From positions 615,036 through 679,035 of the forward strand of contig NZ_CP022655.2 in NCBI RefSeq assembly GCF_002243345.2: a stretch of DNA of 64,000 nt, written 5' to 3'. A program made the translations under genes and the position numbers. The notes below the pieces were generated by a model. That model ran no database searches. It was not told the origin of the DNA and saw only the letters and a list, made by a program, of their open reading frames with translations. Source of the stretch: Paenibacillus sp. RUD330 (GTDB lineage: Bacteria; Bacillota; Bacilli; Paenibacillales; Paenibacillaceae). Positions 1 to 9,327 of this stretch are shown piece after piece; position 1 is the first letter of the stretch; each line of letters opens with the position of its first letter.

Positions 1-819
1 ATGTGCAGTGTTCTTGAGGTGTCCCGGAGCGGGTATTACAAGTGGCGCTGTACAAAGCCTAGTGCTCAAACGCTCCGCAAAGCCCAGCTGCAGGAGCGAA
101 TTCGGTTCTTCTTTCACGATGCCCAACAGCGCTACGGTGCACCGAAGATTACGCACATGCTTCACCAGGAAGGGCACCGCATCACCGAACGAACCGTAGG
201 CCTATATATGGCCGAACTTGGTCTCCGCTCTTGTGTCTCCCGCACGTTTAAAGTCACAACAACCGACTCCAGTCATGACCTTGCCATTGCCCCCAACACT
301 CTCAACCAGCAATTTACGGTTGAGAAACCGAACCAGGTTTGGGTCGCTGACATTACCTATATTCCCTGTCGGGAGGGACGACTGTTTCTGGCTAGCGTCA
401 TGGATCTCTGTACGCGTGAAATTGTAGGCTGGAAGCTGGCTCCCCATATGAAAACGGATCTTGTGCTCGACGCGCTGAAGATGGCTCACGACGCCAAACG
501 ACCTTTGCAGGGACTCTTGCACCACTCGGATCGAGGAAGCCAGTACGCTTCCCACGAATACCGTAGCCAACTAACTCAGTACAACATGAAGGCGAGTATG
601 AGCCGTAGAGGCAACTGTTATGACAACGCCAGCATGGAGTCTTTTCACAGTATTCTGAAGAAAGAATTCATTTACTGTACCCGTTTTAAGACTCAGGAGC
701 AGGCTTACCATGATCTCTACCACTACATTGAGTTTTTCAATAACCGGAAGCGAATCCACGGTTCGCTTGGGTATCTTTCACCTGCTCGTTTTGCAGCTAC
801 GTTTAAGCAGATTTCCTAA
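1..819 (+). mobile_element. IS3-family transposase OrfB, probably 5'-truncated by the window edge
   Basis: This is the catalytic subunit (OrfB) of an IS3-family insertion sequence. The N-terminal part (about residues 5-75) is the HTH_21-like region with a YGAPKI motif. The rve integrase core follows, with the DDE residues visible in WVADITYI (first Asp, about residue 116), HHSDRGSQY (second Asp, about 177) and NASMESFHS (Glu, about 213). The open frame begins exactly at base 1, so OrfA and possibly a few OrfB residues lie upstream of the window. The tail just after the stop (GGTGTCCGTTATCGAC) resembles the 3' end of such elements, but the terminal repeat cannot be paired without the left end. 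The protein looks intact. Mobility is inferred from the family. Confidence 0.9.
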
Positions 820-860
820 AGGTGTCCGTTATCGACTATCTACTTTCTTGACGTAGGTCC

Positions 861-1137
861 AAATCGGGCCTTATAGGGATGCAAGAGCGGTCATGGAGTG
901 CCAATAAGACTCGAATCGGGCCTTATAGGGATGCAAGAATAGTCGTGGAGTGCAAATAAGGCCCAAATCGGGCCTTAGAGCAGTGCAAGAATGGTCACGA
1001 AGTGCAATTAAGATTCAAATCGGGCCTTAGGCAATGCAAGAGTGGTCATGGAGTGCAAATAAAACCCAAATCCGGCCTTAGAGTAATGCAAGAGCGGTCA
1101 CGGAGTGCTAGTAAGTTCCAAATCCGGCCTTAGAGCA
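861..1137. repeat. Intergenic tandem array, 52-bp period, about 5.3 copies
   Basis: Units beginning AAATCGGGCCTTA start at 861, 913, 965, 1017, 1068 and 1120, giving a period of 51-52 bp. Each unit contains the sub-motifs ATGCAAGA, GGTCA and GGAGTGCAA. Copies diverge by a few bases. No open reading frame of gene quality crosses the array. It fills most of the 510-bp gap between the IS3 transposase stop and motB. The remainder (1138-1329) contains only short GATTGCAG-type repeats and no recognisable gene. Confidence 0.85.
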
Positions 1138-1329
1138 GGAGCCCTAGGGTGAGGCATTCAGGAATGCCGAAGGTTTAATGAAGCCAGATACAATTCGTCT
1201 GGGGTTCAAGGATTGCCATTGCTGCCGAGGATCGTATACCTGATTGCAGATTGCAGACTGCAGAGGCGATTCGTCCGGTTGAAAAGTCCAGCTCTCGCGA
1301 CGCAAACCCTGCCCATGCGCCTTTGATGT

Positions 1330-2136
1330 CTATTTAGCCGCCGCCGCATCGGTGCTCGCGCGCAGGACGGTGATTTCCACGCGGCGGTTTTTGGAGCGGC
1401 CGCTCTCGGTGCTGTTGGAGGTGACTGGGCGCGTATCGGCGTATCCGGCGATCTCGAACTTCGTCGGCGCCAGCTTGCTGCTGCCGATGAAGTAGTGGAG
1501 CACGGACAGCGACCTGGCCGCCGAGAGCTCCCAGTTGTCGGCATATTGCCCGCCCGGATTGATGGGCAGGTTGTCGGTGTGGCCTTCGATGCTTACGGTA
1601 TTGTCCAGCGACTTGAACAAGCTCGACAGCTTGTCCAGCACCGGCGTCGCCTCCTTCTTGAGCTGCGCCCGTCCGAGGTCGAACAGGAACAGGTCGTTGA
1701 GCCGGATGGCGATGCCCTTGGGCGTGTCGGCGACGTAGACACGCTCCTGGAGCTTGTGGTCCTTGATGTAGGTTTGAATGATCTTCAGCAGATTTTGCAG
1801 CTCTTCCTCCTGCAGCCGCTTGAGCTGCTCCTTGCCCGTTTCCTTGCTGGAGACGGCAGGCTTGGCGGGAACCGGGCTTTGAAGCGGGGAGCCGTCCCCG
1901 ATCGCTTGGCCGGTGACGCCGCGGCCGCCGTCCAGCACCGCATCCGATTTGTTGAACTGGAATTGGAGCGACTGCGCCAGCACCTCGTACTTTTTGACAT
2001 CCAGCTGGCTCATGGCATAGAGCACGACAAAGAAGATCAGCAGCAGCGTGATGAGATCGGAATAGGTAATGAGCCAGCGCTCATGGTTTTCCGGAGCCGC
2101 CGCTGCCGCGCCGCGCCGCCTAGACCTGCGCCGCAT
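1330..2136 (-). CDS. motB: Flagellar stator protein MotB (MotS-like)
   Basis: MotB anchors the stator to peptidoglycan and supplies the plug and the ion-binding Asp of the torque generator. The 268-residue protein has a short basic N-terminus, one membrane helix (about residues 22-43) containing ITYSDLITLLLIFFVVLYAM, with the key Asp in YSD. A linker follows, then a C-terminal OmpA/MotB peptidoglycan-binding domain with SIEGHTDNLP, NWELSAARS and SKNRRVEI. Its start overlaps the motA stop by 17 bp, which suggests translational coupling. The TM sequence is closer to Bacillus MotS than to MotB by eye, so the coupling ion could be sodium; that is inference. Confidence 0.95.
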   Translation of the reverse strand: MRRRSRRRGAAAAAPENHERWLITYSDLITLLLIFFVVLYAMSQLDVKKYEVLAQSLQFQFNKSDAVLDGGRGVTGQAIGDGSPLQSPVPAKPAVSSKETGKEQLKRLQEEELQNLLKIIQTYIKDHKLQERVYVADTPKGIAIRLNDLFLFDLGRAQLKKEATPVLDKLSSLFKSLDNTVSIEGHTDNLPINPGGQYADNWELSAARSLSVLHYFIGSSKLAPTKFEIAGYADTRPVTSNSTESGRSKNRRVEITVLRASTDAAAAK

Positions 2137-2941
2137 TCTCGTCCGCCTTTCCTTCCGCGCCCTCCCGCGCCGCCTTCGGCTTTCTGCGCATCGGCTCGTC
2201 CTGGACGACGAAGGACTGCAGCTTCTTGCGGATCAGCTGCGGGTTCTCTCCGGCCTGGAGGCCCATGATGCCTTCGAGCATCATCTCCATGCGCTGCACC
2301 TGCTCCTGGCTGCGGGAGCGGATTTTGGAAGCGAGCGGCAGATAGACGACATTGGCCGAGGCGACGCCGTACAGAGTGGCGGTGAACGCCACGGCGATCG
2401 AGGAACCGAGCGAGCCGGGATCATGCAGGTCTCCGAGCACCTTGATCAAGCCCATGACGGTGCCGATGATGCCCATCGTCGGAGCGAAGCCACCCGCGCT
2501 TTCAAAAATTTTGGCCTGCTGCTCATGGCTGCGCTCCAGCGCCTCGATCTCGAGCTCGAGAATTTCCTTGGTCAGGTCCGGGTCCGTTCCGTCCACGACC
2601 ATGAGGATGCCTTCGCGCAGGAAGCGGTTGTCGATCTTGCCGGCATGCGTCTCCAGCGCCAGCACGCCGCCGCGGCGGGCGATCGTCGCCATCTCGGTCA
2701 TGCGTTCGATGATCTGCTGCTGCGAATCCTCGTCCTTGCTGAAGGCGAGGCGAAGGGCGGATGGAATGCCGCGCAGGCGGGAGGCGGGGAAGCTGACGGC
2801 GACGGCGGCGAAGGTGCCGCCGAAGACGATCAGGATGGCCGTCTTTTCCACCAGGCCGTGCATCTCGCCGCCTTCCCAGAGAAAACCGCCGACCAGGGCG
2901 GCGATTCCTGCCGCGATTCCGATTAGTGTCGTTAAGTCCAT
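2120..2941 (-). CDS. motA: Flagellar stator protein MotA (MotP-like)
   Basis: MotA forms the ion channel ring with MotB and contacts the rotor. The chosen ATG (2939-2941, minus strand) gives 273 residues, normal for the family; the frame is open further upstream but that part has no family resemblance. An AAGGAG lies about 13 bases upstream. Visible features are an N-terminal helix (MDLTTLIGIAAGIAALVGG), the IVFGGTFAAVAVSFP helix, a large cytoplasmic loop, and the two C-terminal helices with GGFAPTMGIIGTVMGLI and LYGVASANVVYLPLA, including the conserved Pro residues needed for torque. The C-terminal tail is unusually Lys/Glu-rich. A SigD-type promoter lies about 230 bp upstream. Confidence 0.95.
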   Translation of the reverse strand: MDLTTLIGIAAGIAALVGGFLWEGGEMHGLVEKTAILIVFGGTFAAVAVSFPASRLRGIPSALRLAFSKDEDSQQQIIERMTEMATIARRGGVLALETHAGKIDNRFLREGILMVVDGTDPDLTKEILELEIEALERSHEQQAKIFESAGGFAPTMGIIGTVMGLIKVLGDLHDPGSLGSSIAVAFTATLYGVASANVVYLPLASKIRSRSQEQVQRMEMMLEGIMGLQAGENPQLIRKKLQSFVVQDEPMRRKPKAAREGAEGKADENAAQV

Positions 2942-3099
2942 GAGGCCGTTCACGCTCCTTGAGTAGGTCCCTATCAGGCAGAACGTCTTGCCGGCGGCAA
3001 GAAGCGTTCGTATCGAAATGATTGCGGGTATAGATATAAATCCCATGCCGAAGATGGAGAGGGTGTCCGGAAACAGGCTGGATTGCCAAAGTGTTCTCA

Positions 3100-3128
3100 T
3101 TGCAAGCCAAGAAACGACTCGGTATAAT
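3100..3128 (+). promoter_or_regulatory. SigA-type promoter for uvrB
   Basis: TTGCAA (3100-3105), a 17-base spacer and a perfect TATAAT (3123-3128) point toward uvrB, leaving a leader of about 155 nt. It is divergent from the motAB promoter within the same 346-bp gap. Confidence 0.65.
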
Positions 3129-3134
3129 GAATGG

Positions 3135-3146
3135 GAACAAATATTC
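3135..3146. promoter_or_regulatory. Candidate LexA (SOS) box at the uvrB promoter
   Basis: GAACAAATATTC matches the Gram-positive LexA/DinR core GAAC-N4-GTTC at 7 of 8 fixed positions. It sits directly downstream of the -10 box, a normal repressor position. uvrB is an SOS gene in Bacillus, so the assignment is plausible; the single mismatch keeps confidence modest. Confidence 0.5.
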
Positions 3147-3170
3147 TTATGAAATTCCGGGACGTCTACT

Positions 3171-3197
3171 TTATCGGCTCTCCGGGGTATACAGTTA
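3171..3197 (-). promoter_or_regulatory. Candidate SigD (sigma-28) promoter for motAB
   Basis: On the minus strand the sequence reads TAAC, 15 bases, GCCGATAA. The -10 part is an exact match to the Gram-positive SigD consensus (TAAA-N15-GCCGATAA) and the -35 part matches 3 of 4. It points toward motA with a leader of about 225 nt. SigD control of stator genes is established in Bacillus. Confidence 0.7.
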
Positions 3198-3287
3198 AAT
3201 AGGGAATTATTCATATAATAGTAGATTTCACTTGCTATACCGGGTCTTTGGGACCGGGACTTTAGCTTCATATATAGAGGAATCGAG

Positions 3288-5297
3288 GTGTTTCAGAGCC
3301 AAATGGCCGATACCGTACAGAAACTTTTCAACCTGAAGTCGGACTATACGCCTCAGGGCGACCAGCCCGGCGCGATCCAGAAGCTCGTCGAAGGGGTGCG
3401 GGAGGGACAGAAGCACCAGATCCTGCTCGGCGCCACCGGCACGGGCAAGACCTACACGATCGCCAACACCATTGCCAGGCTCAACCGCCCGACGCTCGTG
3501 ATCGCCCACAACAAGACGCTCGCCGCCCAGCTGTGCAGCGAGTTCCAGGAGTTCTTCCCCGACAACGCCGTCTCCTACTTCGTCAGCTACTATGACTATT
3601 ACCAGCCTGAAGCCTACCTCCCGTCGACCGACACCTACATCGAGAAGGATTCCAGCATCAACGACGAGATCGACAAGCTGCGCCACTCCGCGACCAGCTC
3701 GCTGTTCGAGCGCCGCGACGTCATCATCGTCGCCAGCGTGTCGTGCATCTACGGCCTCGGCTCGCCTTCGGAGTACGGAAGCCTCGTGCTTTCTTTGCGC
3801 AAGGGTATGGAGAAGGGACGCGACCAGATCCTGCACAAGCTCGTCGACATCCAATACCAGCGCAACGACATCAACTTCGTGCGCGGCACGTTCCGGGTGC
3901 GGGGAGACATCGTCGAGATCTTCCCGGTCGCGAACAACGAGCGGGCCATCCGCGTCGAGCTGTTCGGAGACGAGATCGAGCGCATCACCGAGATCGACGT
4001 CCTGACGGGCGAGATCATCGGAGAGCGCGAGCATGTGGCGATCTTCCCGGCCTCCCACTTTGTCACCCACGAGGACAAGATGAAGATCGCGCTTGTCAAC
4101 ATCGAGCGCGAGCTGGAGGAGCGTCTGGCCGATCTGCGCGAGCGGGGCAAGCTGCTGGAGGCGCAGCGGCTGGAGCAGCGGACCCGCTACGACATCGAGA
4201 TGATGCAGGAAATGGGCTTCTGCTCCGGCATCGAGAACTACTCCGGACCGCTGACCTTCCGCGAGCGGGGGGCGACTCCGTATACGCTGATGGACTATTT
4301 CCCGGACGACATGCTGATCGTCATCGACGAGTCCCATGTGACGCTGCCGCAGATCCGCGCCATGTACAACGGAGACCGCGCGCGGAAGGAAGTGCTCGTG
4401 GAACACGGCTTCCGGCTGCCGTCCGCCATGGACAACCGGCCGCTGCGCTTCGAGGAGTTCGAGGCCAAGGACAAGCAGACGATCTATGTGTCCGCGACGC
4501 CGGGCCCTTACGAGCTGGAGACCGCTCCGGGTGAGCCCATCCAGCAGATCATCCGCCCGACGGGCCTGCTGGATCCCATCATCGAGGTCCGTCCGACGAA
4601 GGGGCAGATCGACGATCTGCTCGGCGAGATCCGCGACCGCATCGCCAAGGACGAGCGCGTGCTCGTCACGACGCTGACCAAGAAGATGTCGGAGGACCTC
4701 ACCGACTACCTCAAGGAGGTCGGCATCAAGGTCCGCTACCTGCACTCCGACATCAAGACGCTGGAGCGGATGGCGATCCTGCGCGATCTGCGCGTCGGCA
4801 CCTTCCACGTGCTCGTCGGCATCAACCTGCTGCGGGAAGGCCTCGACCTACCGGAAGTGTCGCTGGTGACGATTCTCGATGCGGACAAGGAAGGCTTCCT
4901 CCGCTCCGAGCGGTCGCTCATCCAGACGATCGGACGGGCGGCGCGCAACTCCGAGGGCCGGGTCATCATGTACGGCGACAAGATCACCGATTCCATGAAG
5001 CTCGCGATCTCGGAGACTCAGCGCCGGCGCTCCATCCAGGAAGCGTACAACGAGAAGCACGGCGTGACGCCGACGACGATCCGCAAGCGGATCCACGACG
5101 TCATCGAGGCGACGAAGGCGGCCGAGCAGAAGGCCGACTATCTGTCCGGCGTCTCCGGCAAGCTCACCAAGAAGGAGCGCCAGCAGGTGATCAACCGCCT
5201 GGAGGCGGAGATGAAGAACGCCGCCAAGAACCTCAACTTCGAAAAGGCGGCGGAGCTGCGCGACGCGCTTCTCGAGCTGCGGGCCGAAGACAGCTGA
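3288..5297 (+). CDS. uvrB: Excinuclease ABC subunit UvrB
   Basis: UvrB is the damage-verifying helicase of nucleotide excision repair; it receives DNA from UvrA and recruits UvrC. The protein is 669 residues from a GTG start with AGAGG seven bases upstream; an ATG at 3303 (starting MADTVQK) is an alternative. Visible motifs are Walker A GATGTGKT, the damage-probing beta-hairpin [10 protein letters not shown], the Walker B region IDESHVT, helicase motif VI in [10 protein letters not shown], and the C-terminal UVR domain (about residues 625-665, ending [15 protein letters not shown]) that binds UvrC. It precedes uvrA in the same direction, the usual Firmicute order. Confidence 0.97.
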   Translation: MFQSQMADTVQKLFNLKSDYTPQGDQPGAIQKLVEGVREGQKHQILLGATGTGKTYTIANTIARLNRPTLVIAHNKTLAAQLCSEFQEFFPDNAVSYFVSYYDYYQPEAYLPSTDTYIEKDSSINDEIDKLRHSATSSLFERRDVIIVASVSCIYGLGSPSEYGSLVLSLRKGMEKGRDQILHKLVDIQYQRNDINFVRGTFRVRGDIVEIFPVANNERAIRVELFGDEIERITEIDVLTGEIIGEREHVAIFPASHFVTHEDKMKIALVNIERELEERLADLRERGKLLEAQRLEQRTRYDIEMMQEMGFCSGIENYSGPLTFRERGATPYTLMDYFPDDMLIVIDESHVTLPQIRAMYNGDRARKEVLVEHGFRLPSAMDNRPLRFEEFEAKDKQTIYVSATPGPYELETAPGEPIQQIIRPTGLLDPIIEVRPTKGQIDDLLGEIRDRIAKDERVLVTTLTKKMSEDLTDYLKEVGIKVRYLHSDIKTLERMAILRDLRVGTFHVLVGINLLREGLDLPEVSLVTILDADKEGFLRSERSLIQTIGRAARNSEGRVIMYGDKITDSMKLAISETQRRRSIQEAYNEKHGVTPTTIRKRIHDVIEATKAAEQKADYLSGVSGKLTKKERQQVINRLEAEMKNAAKNLNFEKAAELRDALLELRAEDS

Positions 5298-5428
5298 GCG
5301 GAGCGGCGCGATTCCTGCCCGGCAAGCCGGATTTCTCCGGCTGGGCTAAGGGCGATGGATTCCGTCATGATGGAGAAGAAGTCAAGCGTTCCAGGCCGTC
5401 TCTTTTGATAGGCAATAGCAGTGAAGCG

Positions 5429-5546
5429 GTCTGGACGTCTGTGTGGCAAGAAGTCGAGAAGCGGTCTGGACGTCTGCAATTGGCGAAAGTCAAGAAACGT
5501 CTGGACGTCCTGCGATAGGCAAAAAGTCAAGAAACGGCCTATACGT
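5429..5546. repeat. Intergenic tandem array between uvrB and uvrA, 35-bp period
   Basis: The core GTCTGGACGTC occurs at 5429, 5464 and 5499, with a degenerate copy at about 5534 and a weaker one near 5388. Each copy is followed by a GGCAA or GGCGA and AAGTCAAGAA tract. The array fills most of the 354-bp uvrB-uvrA gap. No gene is seen here. The core contains the palindrome GACGTC. Confidence 0.75.
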
Positions 5547-5651
5547 TCCGTACTAAGCAAGCAGCCATGAGCGGTCTCGGCCGCACGGATATAGAGAAGT
5601 AGGTAAAGGAGCGGCTTTTGCCGCCCTATCGGATATAGGAGGTACCAACCT

Positions 5652-8600
5652 GTGGCAAGCGACCGTATCGAGATCAAGGGCGCCAGAGCCCATAACCTGA
5701 AAAACATCGACGTGACGATTCCGCGCGACAAGTTCGTCGTGCTGACGGGCCTCAGCGGCTCGGGCAAGTCCTCGCTCGCGTTCGACACGATTTACGCCGA
5801 AGGGCAGCGCCGGTACGTGGAGTCGCTGTCCGCTTACGCGCGCCAGTTCCTCGGCCAGATGGAGAAGCCCGACGTCGATTCCATCGAGGGGCTGTCCCCG
5901 GCCATCTCCATCGACCAGAAGACGACGAGCCGCAACCCGCGCTCCACGGTCGGAACCGTCACGGAAATCTACGATTATCTTCGTCTTCTGTTCGCCCGGA
6001 TCGGCAAGCCCCATTGCCCGGAGCACGGCATCGAGATTACTTCGCAGACCGTGGAGCAGATGGTCGACCGCATCCTGGAGTATCCGGAGCGCACCCGGCT
6101 GCAGATTCTGGCCCCGATCATCTCCGGCCGCAAGGGAGAGCACACCAAGCTGCTGCAGGACATCCAGAAGCAGGGCTTCGTCCGCGTCCGCGTGGATGGA
6201 GAGCTGCGCGACCTCAGCGAGAGCATCGAGCTGGAAAAGAACAAAAAGCACAGCATCGAGGTCGTCGTCGACCGGATTGTCGTCAAGGAGGATATCCGGA
6301 CGCGTCTCGCCGACTCGCTGGAGACGGCGCTCAAGCTGTCCGAGGGACAGGTGATCGTCGACATCATCGATCAGGAGGAACTGCTGTTCAGCTCCAACCT
6401 GGCTTGTCCGATCTGCGGCTTCAGCATCGACGAGCTTTCCCCGCGCATGTTCTCCTTCAACAGTCCATTCGGAGCTTGTCCGGAATGCGACGGCCTGGGC
6501 GCCAAGATGATCGTCGATCCGGATCTGCTCATCCATGATCCGGGCAAGACGATATCGCAAGGCGCATTCGAGGCGTGGGCGGGCAGCACGTCGAACTACT
6601 ACCCGCAATTCATGGCCGCCGTCTGCAAGCATTACCATATTCCGATGGATGTGCCGGTCAGCGAGCTGACCGCCGAGCAGATGAAGAAGCTGATGTACGG
6701 CACCGGCGGCGAACGGGTCAAGTTCCAGTACGAGAACGACTTCGGCTTCCGCAAGGAGGCGTATGTGCCGTTCGAGGGCGTCGTGAACAACCTGGCTCGC
6801 CGCTACCGCGACACGGCCTCCGACTCCATGCGCGAGTATATCGAGGAATACATGAGCGCCAAGCCTTGCGGCAGCTGCAAGGGCCAGCGTCTCAAGAAGG
6901 AGAGTCTCGCGGTTACGGTCGGTGGGCAGAACATCGCCTATACGACATCCCTGTCCATCGGGGACGCTCAAGGTTTCTTCGAATCCCTCGACTTGAACCC
7001 GAAGGACCGGACGATCGCGAATCTCATCCTCAAGGAAATCAACAGCCGTCTCGGATTTCTCGTCAACGTCGGCCTGAACTACCTGTCGATGTCGCGCGCG
7101 GCGGGCACGCTGTCGGGCGGCGAGGCGCAGCGGATCCGGCTGGCTACGCAGATCGGCTCCAGCCTCATGGGCGTTCTCTACATTTTGGACGAGCCCAGCA
7201 TCGGGCTGCATCAGCGGGACAACGACCGGCTGATCGGCACGCTGGAGCATATGCGCAACCTCGGCAATACGCTCATCGTCGTCGAGCATGACGAGGACAC
7301 GATGCTTGCCGCCGATTACATCATCGACATCGGACCGGGAGCCGGCATCCACGGCGGCCATATCATCGCCCAGGGCACGCCGCAGGAGGTCATGAAGGAC
7401 GAGAATTCCTTGACCGGCCAATACCTCAGCGGGCGCAAGTTCATCGCCGTGCCGCAGAAGCGCCGCAAGACCGACGACCGCTGGCTGGAAATCCGCGGGG
7501 CCAAGGAGAACAACCTGCGGGGCGTCAACGTCAAGGTTCCGATCGGCGTATTCACGGCCGTCACCGGCGTATCCGGCTCCGGCAAGTCGACGCTTGTCAA
7601 TGAGATCCTCTACAAGACGCTGGCCAGGGATCTCAACCGCGCGAAGGTCCGTCCCGGCGAGTACAAGGAAATCCGGGGCTTGGAGCAGATCGACAAGGTC
7701 ATCGACATCGACCAGTCGCCGATCGGCCGCACGCCGCGCTCCAATCCGGCGACCTACACCGGCGTCTTCGACGATATCCGCGATGTCTACTCCTCCACCA
7801 ACGAGGCCAAGGTGCGCGGCTACAAGAAAGGCCGCTTCAGCTTCAACATCAAGGGAGGCCGCTGCGAAGCCTGCCGCGGCGACGGCATCATCAAGATCGA
7901 GATGCACTTCCTGCCGGACGTGTACGTGCCATGCGAGATCTGCAAGGGCAAGCGGTACAACCGCGAGACTTTGGAGGTCAAGTACAAGGGACACAGCATC
8001 GCCGACGTGCTGGATATGACCATCGAGGATGCGACGGAGTTCTTCCGCAACATTCCGAAAATCCACCGCAAGCTGCAGACGCTGATGGATGTCGGCCTGG
8101 GCTACATGAACATGGGCCAGCCGGCGACGACGCTGTCCGGCGGCGAAGCGCAGCGCGTCAAGCTCGCCTCCGAGCTGTACCGGCGGAGTACGGGACGCAC
8201 GTTCTATATTCTGGACGAGCCGACGACGGGCCTCCATATGGACGACGTCGACCGTCTGCTGCAGGTGCTGCATCGTCTCGTCGATTCCGGCGAGTCTGTG
8301 CTCGTCATCGAGCATAGCCTCGACGTCATCAAGACCGCCGACTACCTCATCGATCTCGGACCGGAGGGCGGCAGCGGCGGCGGCATGATCGTCGCGACCG
8401 GCACGCCGGAGCAGGTCGTCAAGGTGGAGGGCTCTTACACGGGCAAGTATCTCGGCCCGGTGCTGGAGCGCGATCGCAAGCGGACCGAGGAAGCGATCGC
8501 CCGGGCCGAGGCTTCCGGAGCGGCTGCCGAGGTGGGAGCGGCCGGCGAGCAGATGCTTGCCGCAGAGAGCCGCGGCGAATACGTGACGGCCCCGGCTCCG

Positions 8601-8669
8601 AAGAAGCGCGGCACGGAAGAGGCGCCGAAAAAGAGGGGCCGCAAGCCGAAGGAAACGGGCTCGAAGTAG
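5652..8669 (+). CDS. uvrA: Excinuclease ABC subunit UvrA with an unusual basic C-terminal tail
   Basis: UvrA is the dimeric ABC-type ATPase that finds bulky DNA damage and loads UvrB. The GTG start at 5652 follows AGGAGG nine bases upstream. The protein is 1005 residues. It shows Walker A of the first ATPase (GLSGSGKSS), the first zinc site (CPICGF...CPECDGLG), signature [11 protein letters not shown], Walker [11 protein letters not shown], second Walker [10 protein letters not shown], the second zinc finger (CEACRGDG...[16 protein letters not shown]), and second signature and Walker B (LDEPTTGLH). After the normal family end (around residue 945) there is an extra segment of about 55 residues, Ala/Glu-rich then Lys/Arg-rich, ending [13 protein letters not shown], an AT-hook-like motif. 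Confidence 0.97.
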   Translation: MASDRIEIKGARAHNLKNIDVTIPRDKFVVLTGLSGSGKSSLAFDTIYAEGQRRYVESLSAYARQFLGQMEKPDVDSIEGLSPAISIDQKTTSRNPRSTVGTVTEIYDYLRLLFARIGKPHCPEHGIEITSQTVEQMVDRILEYPERTRLQILAPIISGRKGEHTKLLQDIQKQGFVRVRVDGELRDLSESIELEKNKKHSIEVVVDRIVVKEDIRTRLADSLETALKLSEGQVIVDIIDQEELLFSSNLACPICGFSIDELSPRMFSFNSPFGACPECDGLGAKMIVDPDLLIHDPGKTISQGAFEAWAGSTSNYYPQFMAAVCKHYHIPMDVPVSELTAEQMKKLMYGTGGERVKFQYENDFGFRKEAYVPFEGVVNNLARRYRDTASDSMREYIEEYMSAKPCGSCKGQRLKKESLAVTVGGQNIAYTTSLSIGDAQGFFESLDLNPKDRTIANLILKEINSRLGFLVNVGLNYLSMSRAAGTLSGGEAQRIRLATQIGSSLMGVLYILDEPSIGLHQRDNDRLIGTLEHMRNLGNTLIVVEHDEDTMLAADYIIDIGPGAGIHGGHIIAQGTPQEVMKDENSLTGQYLSGRKFIAVPQKRRKTDDRWLEIRGAKENNLRGVNVKVPIGVFTAVTGVSGSGKSTLVNEILYKTLARDLNRAKVRPGEYKEIRGLEQIDKVIDIDQSPIGRTPRSNPATYTGVFDDIRDVYSSTNEAKVRGYKKGRFSFNIKGGRCEACRGDGIIKIEMHFLPDVYVPCEICKGKRYNRETLEVKYKGHSIADVLDMTIEDATEFFRNIPKIHRKLQTLMDVGLGYMNMGQPATTLSGGEAQRVKLASELYRRSTGRTFYILDEPTTGLHMDDVDRLLQVLHRLVDSGESVLVIEHSLDVIKTADYLIDLGPEGGSGGGMIVATGTPEQVVKVEGSYTGKYLGPVLERDRKRTEEAIARAEASGAAAEVGAAGEQMLAAESRGEYVTAPAPKKRGTEEAPKKRGRKPKETGSK

Positions 8670-8760
8670 GGAGCCCGAGGGAACTGAGCATGAGCTGGAC
8701 TTTTCGGCAAACGTTATCGTTTCGTTGTGTCCATTGAATTCGTCCAGCAGTCTGGCAGGC

Positions 8761-8802
8761 AACAGCCTTCGTACGGTTCATCCGTTTGAGGGCTGTTTTT
8801 TT
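8761..8802 (+). terminator. Probable rho-independent terminator after uvrA
   Basis: AACAGCC (8761-8767) pairs with GGCTGTT (8791-8797), followed by a run of T to 8802. The loop is long (23 nt) but contains further self-complementary bases. Confidence 0.6.
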
Positions 8803-8899
8803 GCTCTATGGGATCAAAGACAAAGAAAACCCGCCCTAGGGGAGAGCTGTCGATTTGCGGCCATCAACCTGCGCGCCTTGCAAGGGAAGCCAGAATGGG

Positions 8900-9202
8900 A
8901 TCGGACATTGGATCCGTGAGTCAGCGAATTGTTCGTCGTATCGGGCGTAGGATCCGTAGTGACGAGTGAATCAGTATCGGGCATAGGATTCGTGAGGCGT
9001 GAATCAGTGTTTTGTATGTCGTATCGGACATAGGATCCGTTATTAGGCGTAAATCAGCGTTTTTTTCGCCGTATCGGACATAGGATCCGTTATTTCTTTA
9101 AAACGTATTGATATAAGGGTACGAATCCGGAAATAACGGAACGTATGTCCGATAAATCTGAAAATGACTTGAATTTCTATACATAACGGATCGTATGTCC
9201 GA
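8900..9202. repeat. Intergenic repeat cluster: five direct and two inverted copies of an 18-bp unit
   Basis: The unit GTATCGGACATAGGATCCG recurs, with small changes, at about 8898, 8938, 8974, 9021 and 9071. Inverted copies lie at 9135-9154 and 9184-9202. The copy at 9071 and the inverted copy at 9135 extend into GTTATTTC/GAAATAAC, so about 25 bp on each side could form a large cruciform or RNA hairpin. The spacing between direct copies is 36-50 bp. Together with the flanking terminators this fills the 658-bp gap between uvrA and the reductase gene; no gene is seen. Confidence 0.8.
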
Positions 9203-9285
9203 TTTGAATTGCGAAACCTTACCACCCATACCGCGAATTCACCCTGCCAGTGGCCCTGCCCACCCGGTCATACGCAATAAATCAC

Positions 9286-9314
9286 GCAAAAAACCGCCCC
9301 TAAAAGGGGCGGTT
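9286..9314 (-). terminator. Rho-independent terminator of the nitrite/sulfite reductase gene
   Basis: On the minus strand AACCGCCCC-TTTTA-GGGGCGGTT is followed by T6. It lies 14 bases after the reductase stop codon. The stem is perfect over 9 bp. Confidence 0.92.
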
Positions 9315-9327
9315 GGGAATTCCATGC

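Noticed and set aside
3228-4808. Long open frame antisense to uvrB (526 aa)
   Set aside because: It is a high-GC shadow of uvrB; its composition is Arg/Asp/Leu-biased and matches no family.
5553-8762. 1069-aa open frame antisense to uvrA
   Set aside because: Codon-position GC of the real gene keeps this frame open. No domain, no ribosome binding site.
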